Source: Victivallales bacterium
Lineage (GTDB): Bacteria > Verrucomicrobiota > Lentisphaeria > Oligosphaerales > Oligosphaeraceae
Direction: 5' to 3'
DNA: 64,000 nucleotides
NCBI GenBank assembly: GCA_017964325.1
Contig: JAGCSE010000090.1
Span: 49,245 to 113,244, forward strand
Shown here: positions 52,291-61,608 of the stretch, one piece after another
How positions within the stretch are numbered: the stretch's first letter is position 1
How the letters are laid out: every line of letters begins with the position of its first letter
The notes under the pieces: generated by a model
The model's database searches: none
What the model saw: the letters and a program-made list of their open reading frames with translations, nothing else
What the model was told of the DNA's origin: nothing
Program-made: the position numbers and the translations under genes

Positions 52291-54318
52291 ATGTTGAAAA
52301 ATAAAATATTGTGCATGGTGTTGTTGCTGGCGATAGTGGCGGTGGCGCAGCAACGCGAGATGTGGCATCATGGAACATCCGTGTTCCGAGCTGTTTATGA
52401 TGTCACCAAGCATCCGAGCAATGCGAAATGCGGCATTCTGCTCAACGTGCCAGTCTGCGGCATTGGCATGGCGGATGGCGAAGATGTGTATTGCTTTGAT
52501 GAACGCGGTCGGCAGTTGCCGCGAAAACATCTTGGCATGAGCGCAGAAAACTGCGCATTGGTTGTCACGCAGGCTCCCGATGATGCAAAGCGAATCTATG
52601 CGTATTTTGGCTCGAAGGTTCCTGCGCCGATGAAGGATGGCATTGTAAGTCCTTTGATATGCGAAGTTAGAACCATGCCCGACGGTGCGGTGAAAACGTG
52701 GCAGCAGGTGGAGGCGATGTTGAAGCAGTCGAAAGTCGTGGGGCGTGTGCCGGTGGATTCTGTGAAGCAGGCGTACAATCCTATTGATTCACGGAAACGT
52801 TGCCTCTATGTGTTTACGGGAATGTACGATGCGCGAAAGGCAAAGCGTTTCTATCCATATCTTTGTGTCACCGGAGCGGGATATCTTTTCTTTGATGGAC
52901 GGCTGGTTCATGATTTGAGCGGAAAGCATCATCATGGTGAGACGAGTCGTGGGCAACAGCGGAAGGAGACGGAATTGACGGCGGGGTTGCACGAGATGAA
53001 AATCGTCGGTCTGAAATTGGATGAACAAAGTTTCATTGGACTTGGCGAAGCGCATGTGGATAACGGGAAAGTGACGGCCAACAGTTTCATTGGCGGGGCG
53101 GATTTTGTGACGGCTGGCAAGGCTGACTTAAAGACAGTGGAGGGCAAGACAAAAGGCGCGTCCAATCCTGTCTTCTGGTATAAGATTGTGTCGTATATGG
53201 CTGTAGGAGAAGAATTTCTGAATGAAGTGGAGCTGGGGACATACAGCGGACAGGAGGCCGTGTGGAAATTCGGCGACGGCGTGTCGATACAAGGGGCGAC
53301 CGTCCGCCGCATCGTCTTCGGAACTGATGCTTTGAAAGTAAAAGCGACTGTCAAGAAATCTGTTGCGTCGGGCAAGTTGCAATTCCCTGAAAATGCCCCG
53401 CAGCAGGTGAAAGATGTGGCAAACACGAAGGATTTCGACTACTATGCCAATCTTTTGAAGCAGCAGGGCATCGAAGGCATGACGGATTGGAAAGGCTTGG
53501 CGTTGGAGTTGCAATTCTTCAAGAGACGGGATTTTCATCCGATACAAGTCACGGTGGGGGAGGTACTAATGGCTTGCAAGGACATTCCGGGAGACATTCG
53601 TATGGACGCTCTTGTGTGCATGGCGAGAGCGGGCGGAAACGTCGCGCATGACAAGGCGCAGGCTGCATACGAGAAGATTCTGGAACGACGTCTTGACAAG
53701 GAGGAACGTGAGCGATATCTTGGTGAAGCGATTGAGTTCGCGGTATTTGGCAAACGTGATATGGAGTTGGCGAAAAAATGGCTGGACAAATATTGCACGC
53801 CATTGAAGCGGAGTTCCAAAGTCGTGGAAGCCATGATGATGGACATGGAGTTGCAGGCGGGAAACAAGGAGAAGGCACTTGAGCTTTTCACGGATTTACT
53901 GGAGGGAAAACGATTGGGTGCGACACAGCGTGAAGCCGCTGTGCGCGGCGTCTCACTCCATGAGGAAGCAATGCGTGCCATCAAGGAGGGGCGTTTGCTG
54001 GAAGCGCGAGAGACGTTGTGGCAGTGGTCGCGTGAGGCTCCGATGGACCGTGGCAACGGAAGTTTCAACCTGGTGAGGGCGAAATATTTCCGTCGTCGAG
54101 GCTGGTTGGAGGGGGCGTTGGGCGAATTGGATGGCGCGGTTCTTATGGATCCATTGTTGCCGAATTTGCCTGATGTCGAGTTTGAAAAGGCACAGTTGTA
54201 TGAGCAGATGAAGGAAAATGAAAAGGCGATGGAATTATATCGAAAGATAAAGGATGAATATCCAAATCATGAGGCCGCAGCATGGTCGCGTGATGCCTTG
54301 ATTCGCTTAAGGCAGTGA
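52291..54318 (+). CDS. Exported protein of ABC importer operon, with C-terminal TPR-like repeats
   Basis: A 675-residue protein. The ATG at 52291 follows GGAGGAAAGG; the GTG start upstream is rejected. A signal peptide ends near VAVAQQ (residue 20). The N-terminal half is beta-rich and includes a PA14- or CBM-like segment (GAGYLFFDGRLVHDLSG, LHEMKIVGLKLDEQSFIGL). The C-terminal half (about 430-675) is helical and TPR-like (AGNKEKALELFTDLLEGKR, FEKAQLYEQMKENEKAMELY). It is third in the importer operon, 55 bp after the permease gene. It probably captures or organises the glycan substrate in the periplasm; this is inferred from context. Confidence 0.65.
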   Translation: MLKNKILCMVLLLAIVAVAQQREMWHHGTSVFRAVYDVTKHPSNAKCGILLNVPVCGIGMADGEDVYCFDERGRQLPRKHLGMSAENCALVVTQAPDDAKRIYAYFGSKVPAPMKDGIVSPLICEVRTMPDGAVKTWQQVEAMLKQSKVVGRVPVDSVKQAYNPIDSRKRCLYVFTGMYDARKAKRFYPYLCVTGAGYLFFDGRLVHDLSGKHHHGETSRGQQRKETELTAGLHEMKIVGLKLDEQSFIGLGEAHVDNGKVTANSFIGGADFVTAGKADLKTVEGKTKGASNPVFWYKIVSYMAVGEEFLNEVELGTYSGQEAVWKFGDGVSIQGATVRRIVFGTDALKVKATVKKSVASGKLQFPENAPQQVKDVANTKDFDYYANLLKQQGIEGMTDWKGLALELQFFKRRDFHPIQVTVGEVLMACKDIPGDIRMDALVCMARAGGNVAHDKAQAAYEKILERRLDKEERERYLGEAIEFAVFGKRDMELAKKWLDKYCTPLKRSSKVVEAMMMDMELQAGNKEKALELFTDLLEGKRLGATQREAAVRGVSLHEEAMRAIKEGRLLEARETLWQWSREAPMDRGNGSFNLVRAKYFRRRGWLEGALGELDGAVLMDPLLPNLPDVEFEKAQLYEQMKENEKAMELYRKIKDEYPNHEAAAWSRDALIRLRQ

Positions 54319-54319
54319 T

Positions 54320-55153
54320 ATGATGGAGATCAATGTGAATAAACCATACGAAAAAATATTGTTTGGGGTGTTGCTGTTGTGCAGTTGCGTGGCATGGGCT
54401 GGCGGCAGTGTCGTGCCTGTTGGCGGATATTTGTATGCCAATGAAGACAAGGTAGATAAGGCAAATGGTGCTTTGGAGGTGCGCTTTACGACAGCCGCTT
54501 CTCGGCGTATGGTCGTCGCTGTTGGGCGGAAATATCGCAAGACGCGGGTCAGCCGTGACGGCACGACGGAGGCACAACGCGAGAATTTCAAGCCGCATCT
54601 TGCGAAGATGTCTGAAAATGGCAAAGTTGCGAGATTTACGAATTTGCAACCAGATTATTACGATCTTGTGGTGATTGATTCAGAGAACATGATGTTGCAT
54701 GAGGGACTGCTTCTGCATGATGATTTCAACGCCGAAGAGAAGATACAAGAAGCGACATTGAAAGAATTTACGGAACAAATTGGCCGCAGTCTCGGCATTG
54801 GGCACGGCTTGATTGGCCGTTGGGAGCAGTTTTTCGACCAGAAGCGCATTGACCGTATGGAAATGGCCGGACGGCAGGCTGGTGTGTTTTTGCAGCAGAT
54901 GCGTCTGGGGGAGGCGTTGGCGGAAAGCGGCGAAAAGCTGCAAGGCTGTATTCACAGCATCGACATGGTGTGGGTGGAGCAGACGGCTGATGCGGAGCAT
55001 ACATGGCAGGTTGTCAACCGTCAGCAGTTGTACCGTGATGAAATTTCTTCGCGTAACTTTTTCATCTACAGGCATGTAGATGCTCTGAACGGCATTCGTG
55101 TCGGAACGCGTCCGAAAGTGTTGAAGACACCGATTACGCTGCCGGAAGACTGA
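54320..55153 (+). CDS. Exported protein of unknown function, end of ABC importer operon
   Basis: A 277-residue protein starting one base after the previous stop, with two adjacent ATG codons. A signal peptide ends near AWAGG (residue 26). It has a beta-rich N-terminal part (GALEVRFTTAA, GKVARFTNLQPDYYDLVV, like a carboxypeptidase-regulatory or transthyretin-like domain) and a helical middle (EEKIQEATLKEFTEQIG). No catalytic motif was recognised. Operon position suggests it works with the importer and the TPR protein. No homology is claimed. Confidence 0.6.
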   Translation: MMEINVNKPYEKILFGVLLLCSCVAWAGGSVVPVGGYLYANEDKVDKANGALEVRFTTAASRRMVVAVGRKYRKTRVSRDGTTEAQRENFKPHLAKMSENGKVARFTNLQPDYYDLVVIDSENMMLHEGLLLHDDFNAEEKIQEATLKEFTEQIGRSLGIGHGLIGRWEQFFDQKRIDRMEMAGRQAGVFLQQMRLGEALAESGEKLQGCIHSIDMVWVEQTADAEHTWQVVNRQQLYRDEISSRNFFIYRHVDALNGIRVGTRPKVLKTPITLPED

Positions 55154-55174
55154 AAAGACGACGTAGTTTGTTTT

Positions 55175-57268
55175 TCAATGAAGCTCAGTGCGGGCGATGA
55201 CCATTTCCTGCCAATCGCGGTTGAGGGTGGTGAAGCGGGCGGACCAGCCGGAGATGCGGACGGAGAGATTGGAGTATTTCTCTGGATGTAACTGCGCGTC
55301 CCGCAGTATCTTGGCATCCGCCACATCGACCTGCAGGTAGCTGCCGCCGTTCGCGACAAATGTCTTCAAGAGGGCGATGAGGGCTTGGAGGCCGTTTTCT
55401 CCTTCAATGGTGGACGGATGGAGTTTGATGTCAAGCGGCGTACCGTTGCTGAGAGATTCGAAGTTGTTCTTGCAGAAAGAGTTGATGACGGCGGTCGGGC
55501 CGTGTTTCTCCGTGCCTGGAGTTGCGGAGAAATTTGGAGCAAGCAGAACGCCTTTGTGTGTTCCGAAAGCCGTGGCGAGGCGCTTGGGAGCGTATTCGAG
55601 CTCACGCCCGAACGTGCTGATGCCAACAGGGCGCAGGACGCCAGCGACATCGTGCTTGCAGGAGGCGATTTTGACGAAGAGGTCGAAAACGCGTTTTGCC
55701 ATGCTATCCGCAGTCTCGTCATCGTTTCCATAATATGCGATGGTTGAAGCGATTGTGCGGCGGAGATCATCGGCGTTACACCAATCGTCGAGCATATTGC
55801 GGCGGAGTTCGTCCAACGTGAGCGTATGTGTCTTGAAGACGAAATGGTCGATGGCGAGAAGGCTGTTGGCGACATCTGGCAGACCGCCCGCATGGGTGGC
55901 GAAAATCGTGAATTTCGCGCCGCGCCGCGTATAGGGGCGGGCTTTGGCGATGCAGTCATCGACGAGCAGCGATAATGCGAGAGCGGGATTGTTCGGGTCG
56001 TTCATGTAGTTTGGCATATTGGCGTTAACGGCATCGACATGGGCCTGGAGCTTTTGTCCCCAGGCATCCATAAGTTGTTCGACAGACGTAAACTGCGGCC
56101 ATTTTGATGAATCGTTACGTTGTTCTGGAGGGACTCCGAAAAGAGCATCTTGGAAAAGCTGCAAGGAGTCGAATGGCCCATATCCGAAGGCGGACTTGCC
56201 GCCGATGATCGTCTCCCAGCAGCCGTCGTTCGTGAAGGCGTAGGCGTGGCCGCCGTAGCCGAAATTCTGCAATGCTTTCAAGACGATGTCTTCATTGTAG
56301 ATTGAGACGATGCCGCCGCCATGGCGTTGCACGCGAGCAATTTGGCGGTACATATCATCGCTTGTGCGACTGTTGATGCGGACGGCGATGGGATAATCCG
56401 CAATATGCAGTTCTTCAACGACTTCGAGAATCAGTTTGGCAACGGTTGTGTCGATGTCGCGAATGCCGTTGTCATCGACTCCCGCGAGGATGACATTCTG
56501 GTAATGTTGCGCATCACCGGAGCCACGCTGGACGCCTTTCCATTCCGCTCCTTTAATCCAGAAATGGGCGAGCAACTCGCGAGCTTCATCGAGCGTTATG
56601 CGATTGTGTTCCAAATCGTTGAGAAGATACGGCGTCCACAGTTGGTCGATGCGTCCGAGGCCGGACCAGTTGCCGCAGAGCCGTTGGAATTCGAAATGGA
56701 ACCAGAAGGACTGCAAGGCTTCGTAGAATGTTTGAGGCGGGTTTTCCGGAACGTTTTTCAAAAGGGCGACAAGCGTGTCCGCATACAGGCCGCTGTTTGG
56801 CAGAGCGGCGAGAAGTCGGTCACGCCAGATGCGCATGGAGGCGATGACGGAGAGGAGCGATTGGAGAAAGTCGCGTTCGTCTTCGGTGCGATCGGGCTGT
56901 CCGAGCGAGACGAGAATCTCCTGCTGGAGGCCTTTAAGACCGACGGTGACGGCTTTTGCAAAATTAATGGTCGTATGGCTGATGGCAGGGAAGCGATGGC
57001 CTGGGCAACGGTGGGCAGGGCCTTCTAGATAAGTGGCAGCGCCTGCCAGACGTTCTTCTGGAAGGATGCGGAGCGGAGCGTTTTCGGCGATGAGACGGAT
57101 ATTCTGCGCGAACAATTGATTCAGCGTGGGTGCGGAATCCGACAATGTGAAATTGGCGTCTATGAGTGTATTCCTAATCTCATCTGTATTGAGATAACGG
57201 TCTGCCAATGCGTGGGTTGCATCAGAAAGGCGTTGAGGGACATCATAGTTAAGGTAATGCAGGCTCAT
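55175..57268 (-). CDS. Glycyl radical enzyme (PFL-like, dehydratase-type active site)
   Basis: A 697-residue protein. The ATG at 57268 is preferred over the frame upstream. The C-terminal glycyl loop SVRISGWSARF places the radical Gly at about residue 674, with normal spacing from the C-terminus. The active-site Cys is about residue 350 in TNDGCWETIIGG. The Cys-x-Glu arrangement is that of diol dehydratase and C-X bond-cleaving members rather than pyruvate formate-lyase, which has two adjacent Cys. The length is short compared with about 760-850 residues for most members. No radical-SAM activase gene is in the window. It is oxygen-sensitive by family, which implies anaerobic growth. The substrate is unknown. 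Confidence 0.88.
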   Translation of the reverse strand: MSLHYLNYDVPQRLSDATHALADRYLNTDEIRNTLIDANFTLSDSAPTLNQLFAQNIRLIAENAPLRILPEERLAGAATYLEGPAHRCPGHRFPAISHTTINFAKAVTVGLKGLQQEILVSLGQPDRTEDERDFLQSLLSVIASMRIWRDRLLAALPNSGLYADTLVALLKNVPENPPQTFYEALQSFWFHFEFQRLCGNWSGLGRIDQLWTPYLLNDLEHNRITLDEARELLAHFWIKGAEWKGVQRGSGDAQHYQNVILAGVDDNGIRDIDTTVAKLILEVVEELHIADYPIAVRINSRTSDDMYRQIARVQRHGGGIVSIYNEDIVLKALQNFGYGGHAYAFTNDGCWETIIGGKSAFGYGPFDSLQLFQDALFGVPPEQRNDSSKWPQFTSVEQLMDAWGQKLQAHVDAVNANMPNYMNDPNNPALALSLLVDDCIAKARPYTRRGAKFTIFATHAGGLPDVANSLLAIDHFVFKTHTLTLDELRRNMLDDWCNADDLRRTIASTIAYYGNDDETADSMAKRVFDLFVKIASCKHDVAGVLRPVGISTFGRELEYAPKRLATAFGTHKGVLLAPNFSATPGTEKHGPTAVINSFCKNNFESLSNGTPLDIKLHPSTIEGENGLQALIALLKTFVANGGSYLQVDVADAKILRDAQLHPEKYSNLSVRISGWSARFTTLNRDWQEMVIARTELH

Positions 57269-57331
57269 AGTTTTCTCTTGTTTTTTATGCCATGTTTCCG
57301 CATGACACACTGAATAGAGCAGCGGCAGTGG

Positions 57332-57356
57332 AAAGCAAAAAGTCTGTATTTGCTTT
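57332..57356 (-). terminator. Weak AT hairpin downstream of the histidine phosphatase gene
   Basis: AAAGCAAA (57332-57339) pairs with TTTGCTTT (57349-57356), 6 bp past the phosphatase stop. The stem is AT-rich and only weakly stable, so a role in termination is tentative. Confidence 0.3.
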
Positions 57357-57361
57357 TAGCT

Positions 57362-58069
57362 TTATAAGTAGATGCGGCTGTTGTATTTCATGGGGAGGCC
57401 TTCGCCGTAGAGGTGGGAGAGATCGGAGTGGCAAAGGCAGTAGGGGGCGGTGTAGCCGCCGTCGTAGTTGCGGAATTCGAAGATGGTGACAGCGGAGTGT
57501 GCAAGGTCGAATGTCCCCCAAGCCTGCGGCGTGGGGATGTGGAACATGTGGGAAAGCCAGATGACGCCGAAACCCGCGTGGGCAAAGAGGGCGATGCGTT
57601 CTTCGTTGGGAGTGACGATGCGGTAGCGGGCTCCTTCGCGTTCATAGCCAAGGCGTTTGAAGAAATCGTCCGAGGCATCGACGATGCGTTGGTAGCCTGC
57701 GCGGGCGTTGACATCTTTGAAGAAATCGTCGTCCATCCAGTCATAACCGAGAGAGAGCATGTGTGGCGTCATGAATTCATGATTGGGACGTGCGCAGATC
57801 CAGCGGCGCTTGCCGTCTTCCCAAACAGACGAAAAGTCGTTCCAGGCATGGACTTCGCTCGTCCAGTCTTCGACTTGCGGTTCGAGACGCATGATGTCGC
57901 AGGTCGGCTGGGCAGTTTGGCGTGCACGGACGCATGGTGACGTGAAGACACGGTCGATGCCGTGGCGGCAGAGGCGTTTGGCGACGGCTTGGGCCTGGAG
58001 ATGGCCGAGTTCTGTGAGTGCGTCAGGGGAGTAGGTGGGATGTCCGTGGCGGATGAAGAAAAGAAGCAT
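57362..58069 (-). CDS. Histidine phosphatase superfamily protein (phosphoglycerate mutase-like)
   Basis: A 235-residue protein with the RHG motif at residues 7-9 (FIRHGHP), then VFTSPCVRARQTAQPTCD, which carries the second conserved Arg. The second catalytic His is in IALFAHAGFGVIW. The layout is that of bacterial PhoE/CobC-like phosphatases. Since a B12 receptor is present in the window, a CobC-like role is possible but not supported by position. It is the next gene downstream of the CNNM pair. Confidence 0.85.
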   Translation of the reverse strand: MLLFFIRHGHPTYSPDALTELGHLQAQAVAKRLCRHGIDRVFTSPCVRARQTAQPTCDIMRLEPQVEDWTSEVHAWNDFSSVWEDGKRRWICARPNHEFMTPHMLSLGYDWMDDDFFKDVNARAGYQRIVDASDDFFKRLGYEREGARYRIVTPNEERIALFAHAGFGVIWLSHMFHIPTPQAWGTFDLAHSAVTIFEFRNYDGGYTAPYCLCHSDLSHLYGEGLPMKYNSRIYL

Positions 58070-58115
58070 GGTTCAAAACGGTTTGTTAAGAGGTTAATAT
58101 AAAGGAACAAGCAAA

Positions 58116-59477
58116 TTATTTTCTTATGTCTTTTGGGATGGTGTTTGTGTTTTTGGCAGGTTGTTCAGTTGCAAGTTTGACGATTTTGACTTCGCTGATG
58201 CGGTGCTGTTCCGTTGCTAGAACTGTAAGCTTCAGCGGAGGCGATTTGAATGTTTCGCCGACGGACGGAATGTGTCCCGCCAGTTTCAAAATAAGCCCTG
58301 CGACGGTCTCGAATCCTTCATTGTCGATTTCCAGATCGAAGAAATCTTCGATTTCACGGATGGGGGTGCGTCCATCGCAAAGCATTTCATTTGGGGATGT
58401 TAGAACAGGCTGTTCATCGTCTTCGCCATAGTCAAGCAGAGAGCCGATGATTTGTTGTGCAAGGTCTTCGATGGTGACGAGGCCGATCATGCCACCATAT
58501 TCATCAATGACGACGGCCATGGGGAGCTTGTGTTTTCGCAATTCGACGAGCATTTGGTTGATGGGCTTTGTTTCAGGAACGAAGAGCACGGATGTGTCGA
58601 TGTTTGGTGCAATGGGCTCTTTGCGGAAATCATCGTGCTTACCGTCATATTGCTTTTCAGCGGCGAGAAGCTTGCGTAGTTCGATGACACCGATGACGTT
58701 GTCAACACGATCTTTATAGACGGGAAATCTGGAAAATCCAGTTTCCATGGTCATGTTTTCGACATCGCCGACGGTGGCTGTTTCGGGCAGTGTGCAGACA
58801 TCCACGAGCGGTGTCATGGCGTCGGCGACAGGTTTTTCATCGAGTTCGATGACGGTCTGGAGCATATCAGCAGATTCGCGTGGCACAAGTTCCTGCTCTG
58901 CCGCGATTTCTGCAATGGTTTCCAAATCTTCTTTCGTCACGTTGGATTGATTGTCGGTTGGCGAGGCGGATTGTCGGATGCCTAAAAGCGACTGGACGCC
59001 GTTGGAGAGCCATGTGAGCGAGACGACGAGCGGTGTGAGAATGATGTTGAAAACGTTGAGAAGCGGGGCGGCGCGAAGCGAGAAGAGCACCGACTGCCTG
59101 CGGGCGATGGATTTGGGGAGGATTTCGCCGAAGATAAGGATGATAGGCGTGAGGATAAGAGCGGAAATCGTTTCATGCCAAGCTTCTGGAAGTTTCGGGA
59201 AGACGATTGGCAGTAGATATTTCTGAATGACTACGCCCGCGATGGTGACAAGCGTGATGTGGACGAGATTGGTTCCCGTCAGGACAGTCGAGAGGAAGCG
59301 GTCGAAATGGGCGATGAACCATTTGACGATGGTGGCGCGTTTGTCGCCTTTTGTCGCATTTTCGTCAATGGCGATTCTGTTGACGGACGTTATGGCGGTT
59401 TCCGTGCCTGAGAAGAATCCGACGAGGGCGAGCAGGAAGACGAGCAGAATGATGTATGCAATCAGGAGGGGAGACAT
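58116..59477 (-). CDS. CNNM/CorC-type membrane protein with CBS pair (downstream copy)
   Basis: A 453-residue protein with an N-terminal DUF21/CNNM membrane domain (GFFSGTETAITSVNR, four helices), a CBS pair (about 205-325; TPLVDVCTLPETATVGDVE) and a C-terminal CorC/HlyC domain (LCDGRTPIREIEDFF). These proteins are linked to magnesium or cation homeostasis. The ATG overlaps the upstream stop (TGATG), so it is co-translated with the other copy. Confidence 0.9.
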   Translation of the reverse strand: MSPLLIAYIILLVFLLALVGFFSGTETAITSVNRIAIDENATKGDKRATIVKWFIAHFDRFLSTVLTGTNLVHITLVTIAGVVIQKYLLPIVFPKLPEAWHETISALILTPIILIFGEILPKSIARRQSVLFSLRAAPLLNVFNIILTPLVVSLTWLSNGVQSLLGIRQSASPTDNQSNVTKEDLETIAEIAAEQELVPRESADMLQTVIELDEKPVADAMTPLVDVCTLPETATVGDVENMTMETGFSRFPVYKDRVDNVIGVIELRKLLAAEKQYDGKHDDFRKEPIAPNIDTSVLFVPETKPINQMLVELRKHKLPMAVVIDEYGGMIGLVTIEDLAQQIIGSLLDYGEDDEQPVLTSPNEMLCDGRTPIREIEDFFDLEIDNEGFETVAGLILKLAGHIPSVGETFKSPPLKLTVLATEQHRISEVKIVKLATEQPAKNTNTIPKDIRK

Positions 59478-60865
59478 CAGTGCTGCCCTCCATGTTCTTC
59501 ATTATTCGTATGTTTTTGTGGGATTGGAATGATGGAAACGCGTTCTACTTGCTTCTTGTTTGCGGGATTCATGCTGACGACGATGAAACGATGCCGCCCG
59601 AGGTCAACATGCTCGTTTCTGGTTGGTACATGACCAAGCCCTTCGACAATAAGTCCGCCGACCGTGTCCGATTCCATATCGCCAAAATCTTCATGCAAAG
59701 CTTCTTCGACGAGTTTTCGGCGTGTCATGCCGCGGATGACGCATACGCCTTCTTCATTGACGTCGATTTTATCATCCGCTTGGTTGTTGCCTGAAAAACG
59801 TCCGATGATTTCGTCGAGAATGGAATTGACGGTGAGGATGCCGAGCGTTTCACCATATTCGCCGACGACGACGTTGACTCGTTGCGGCTTGGCTTTCATC
59901 TGTTCCAGGACTTTGGGGATTTTGAGCGTGGGGGGGATGAAGTCAATGGGATAGACAGGGAGTTCCGTGGTGGCGTTTCCGCTTTCGAGTGCTTCGCGGA
60001 AAGTGGCAAGTTTTTTGTCAGCGTCTGGATGGTTGATCCATTTTGGGTAGTCCGCGAAGATGGCGACACCCCAGATGTCATCCATGTCTTCATGATAGAC
60101 GGGAATGGTGCCATGGGGGGAATCCTTGATTTTTGCGAAAGCCTCGCCGAGCGTGAGCGAATCGTCAATTGCTTCGACAGTGACTCGCGGAATCATGATT
60201 TCCGCAGCTTCTATGTCATTGAATTTGAAGATTCTGCCGAGTAGTTCGCGGGCTGGTAGTGAGGCCGTTCCGTTTTGGACGGAAGCCGTGAGCGTTGCAT
60301 CGACTTCTGCCTGCGTGAGCATATCCCAATGGGAGTCGCGCGGGATGAAGAGGCACCATTGGATGGCGTTGACGGCGCATTGGAAAATCCAGAGGATGGG
60401 GCGCATGGCACGGCCCGCGAAAGCCAGCGGTCGTGCGGAGAGTCTTGCAAAAGTCACGGCTTGTCGGTGTGCGACGCTTTTGGGAGTCAGTTCGCCGAAG
60501 ACCATGATGAGCGGGGTGACAATGGCGATGTTGAGCAATATAGATATAAGCTCTTGCATTTTATCATCTTGCAGTGAGCTGGCTGCGATGTGGGCGACAA
60601 GTTCATGGGCGATTCGGTTGGTGAAAAGGGCACAGAGCAATGTCAGCAATGTGTTGACGAACATATTGCCGACGAGGATGGTGGCGAGCAAATGCTGCGG
60701 GTCCTTCAACAGCCTGAAGACGAGCGGTTCACGTCCTTCGCCATGTTCCATTCGCTTGATCTGCGGCTTGGAAAGCGTCATCATGGCCGTTTCCGAGCCT
60801 GAAAAGAAGGCTGAGAAACAGAGCAGGATGATGATGAGAATGAGAATGGTCAGTGTGTCAAGCAT
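59477..60865 (-). CDS. CNNM/CorC-type membrane protein with CBS pair (upstream copy)
   Basis: A 462-residue protein. The ATG at 60865 begins directly with the first helix (MLDTLTILILIIILLCFSAF); the longer frame has no ribosome site. DUF21/CNNM membrane domain with FSGSETAMMTLSKPQIKR, CBS pair with MIPRVTVEAIDDSLTLGEAF, and CorC/HlyC C-terminal domain with VRGMTRRKLVEE-like sequence. It is only moderately similar to the downstream copy; the two probably form a heteromeric transporter or paralogous pair. Confidence 0.9.
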   Translation of the reverse strand: MLDTLTILILIIILLCFSAFFSGSETAMMTLSKPQIKRMEHGEGREPLVFRLLKDPQHLLATILVGNMFVNTLLTLLCALFTNRIAHELVAHIAASSLQDDKMQELISILLNIAIVTPLIMVFGELTPKSVAHRQAVTFARLSARPLAFAGRAMRPILWIFQCAVNAIQWCLFIPRDSHWDMLTQAEVDATLTASVQNGTASLPARELLGRIFKFNDIEAAEIMIPRVTVEAIDDSLTLGEAFAKIKDSPHGTIPVYHEDMDDIWGVAIFADYPKWINHPDADKKLATFREALESGNATTELPVYPIDFIPPTLKIPKVLEQMKAKPQRVNVVVGEYGETLGILTVNSILDEIIGRFSGNNQADDKIDVNEEGVCVIRGMTRRKLVEEALHEDFGDMESDTVGGLIVEGLGHVPTRNEHVDLGRHRFIVVSMNPANKKQVERVSIIPIPQKHTNNEEHGGQH

Positions 60866-61083
60866 ATTGGCGGCGGTTATCAGACATGGTAAAAATGTCA
60901 AATAAAAAATATATATAATGTTTTGGCATAATTCAAGCTGAGAACACGTTACTTGCATGTCCAGATTGTAAAAACCTTGAAATACTTGTCTCGTCTGGCT
61001 TGTAATCTCATGCTGCCGATTTAATTTATAAGTTTATTCTATCATGAGTGAACAGGCTTTTTTAGTGAATATAGATTTCAACG
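60866..61083. other. Divergent intergenic region before lspA
   Basis: 218 bp of AT-rich sequence between the CBS gene and lspA. No RNA gene was recognised and no open frame longer than a few dozen codons is seen. Promoters for both directions should lie here. Confidence 0.3.
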
Positions 61084-61608
61084 ATGACGGAAAAGGAAGA
61101 AAAGATACAAGTCATAGTGACGAAGGCTTGGAAACTGTGGTCGGCGGGGGTTGTCGTCGTGCTGCTGGACCAGTTGACGAAGATAGCCGTCGATAAGGCG
61201 TATCCTGAAAATTGGAGCAGGGATGTCATACCTGGCTTTTTCAATTTAGTTCATGTTCGCAACTACGGGGCGGCGTGGGGGATGTTTGCAGGGCGGACGT
61301 GGCTTCTAGGCGTCGTGTCGCTTGTGGCGTTGATTCTTTTGATCTTGTATTTCAAAAAATTAAGCGAATGCAAGCCCTTCAATGAATGGGTATTAAGCAT
61401 TATCGGCGGCGGAATTGCAGGAAATATGCTGGATCGTTTTATTCGCGGTTCGGTCATTGACTTTTTGGATTTCCATTGGCGGGAAGTATATCATTATCCG
61501 TCGTTTAACGTGGCGGACATCGCGATATCCGTTGGCGTGACCATATTGGTAATATATACAGTGTTCGACGAATGGCGTGCGAAGCGGAAGGCGGCCGCGA
61601 AAGAATGA
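61084..61608 (+). CDS. lspA: Lipoprotein signal peptidase (signal peptidase II)
   Basis: A 174-residue protein with four hydrophobic helices. The catalytic Asp pair is in GNMLDRFIRGSVIDFLDF and FNVADIAISVG. Early motifs LLDQLTKI and NYGAAWGMF are present. It cleaves the signal peptide of lipid-modified prolipoproteins in the inner membrane and is a core enzyme. It has a slightly longer N-terminus than most (about 15 residues). The stop overlaps the miaA start as ATGA. Confidence 0.96.
   Translation: MTEKEEKIQVIVTKAWKLWSAGVVVVLLDQLTKIAVDKAYPENWSRDVIPGFFNLVHVRNYGAAWGMFAGRTWLLGVVSLVALILLILYFKKLSECKPFNEWVLSIIGGGIAGNMLDRFIRGSVIDFLDFHWREVYHYPSFNVADIAISVGVTILVIYTVFDEWRAKRKAAAKE

Noticed and set aside
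57362..58069. Assignment of the histidine phosphatase as CobC (B12 synthesis)
   Set aside because: Sequence motifs are generic to the superfamily and no cobalamin synthesis genes adjoin it.
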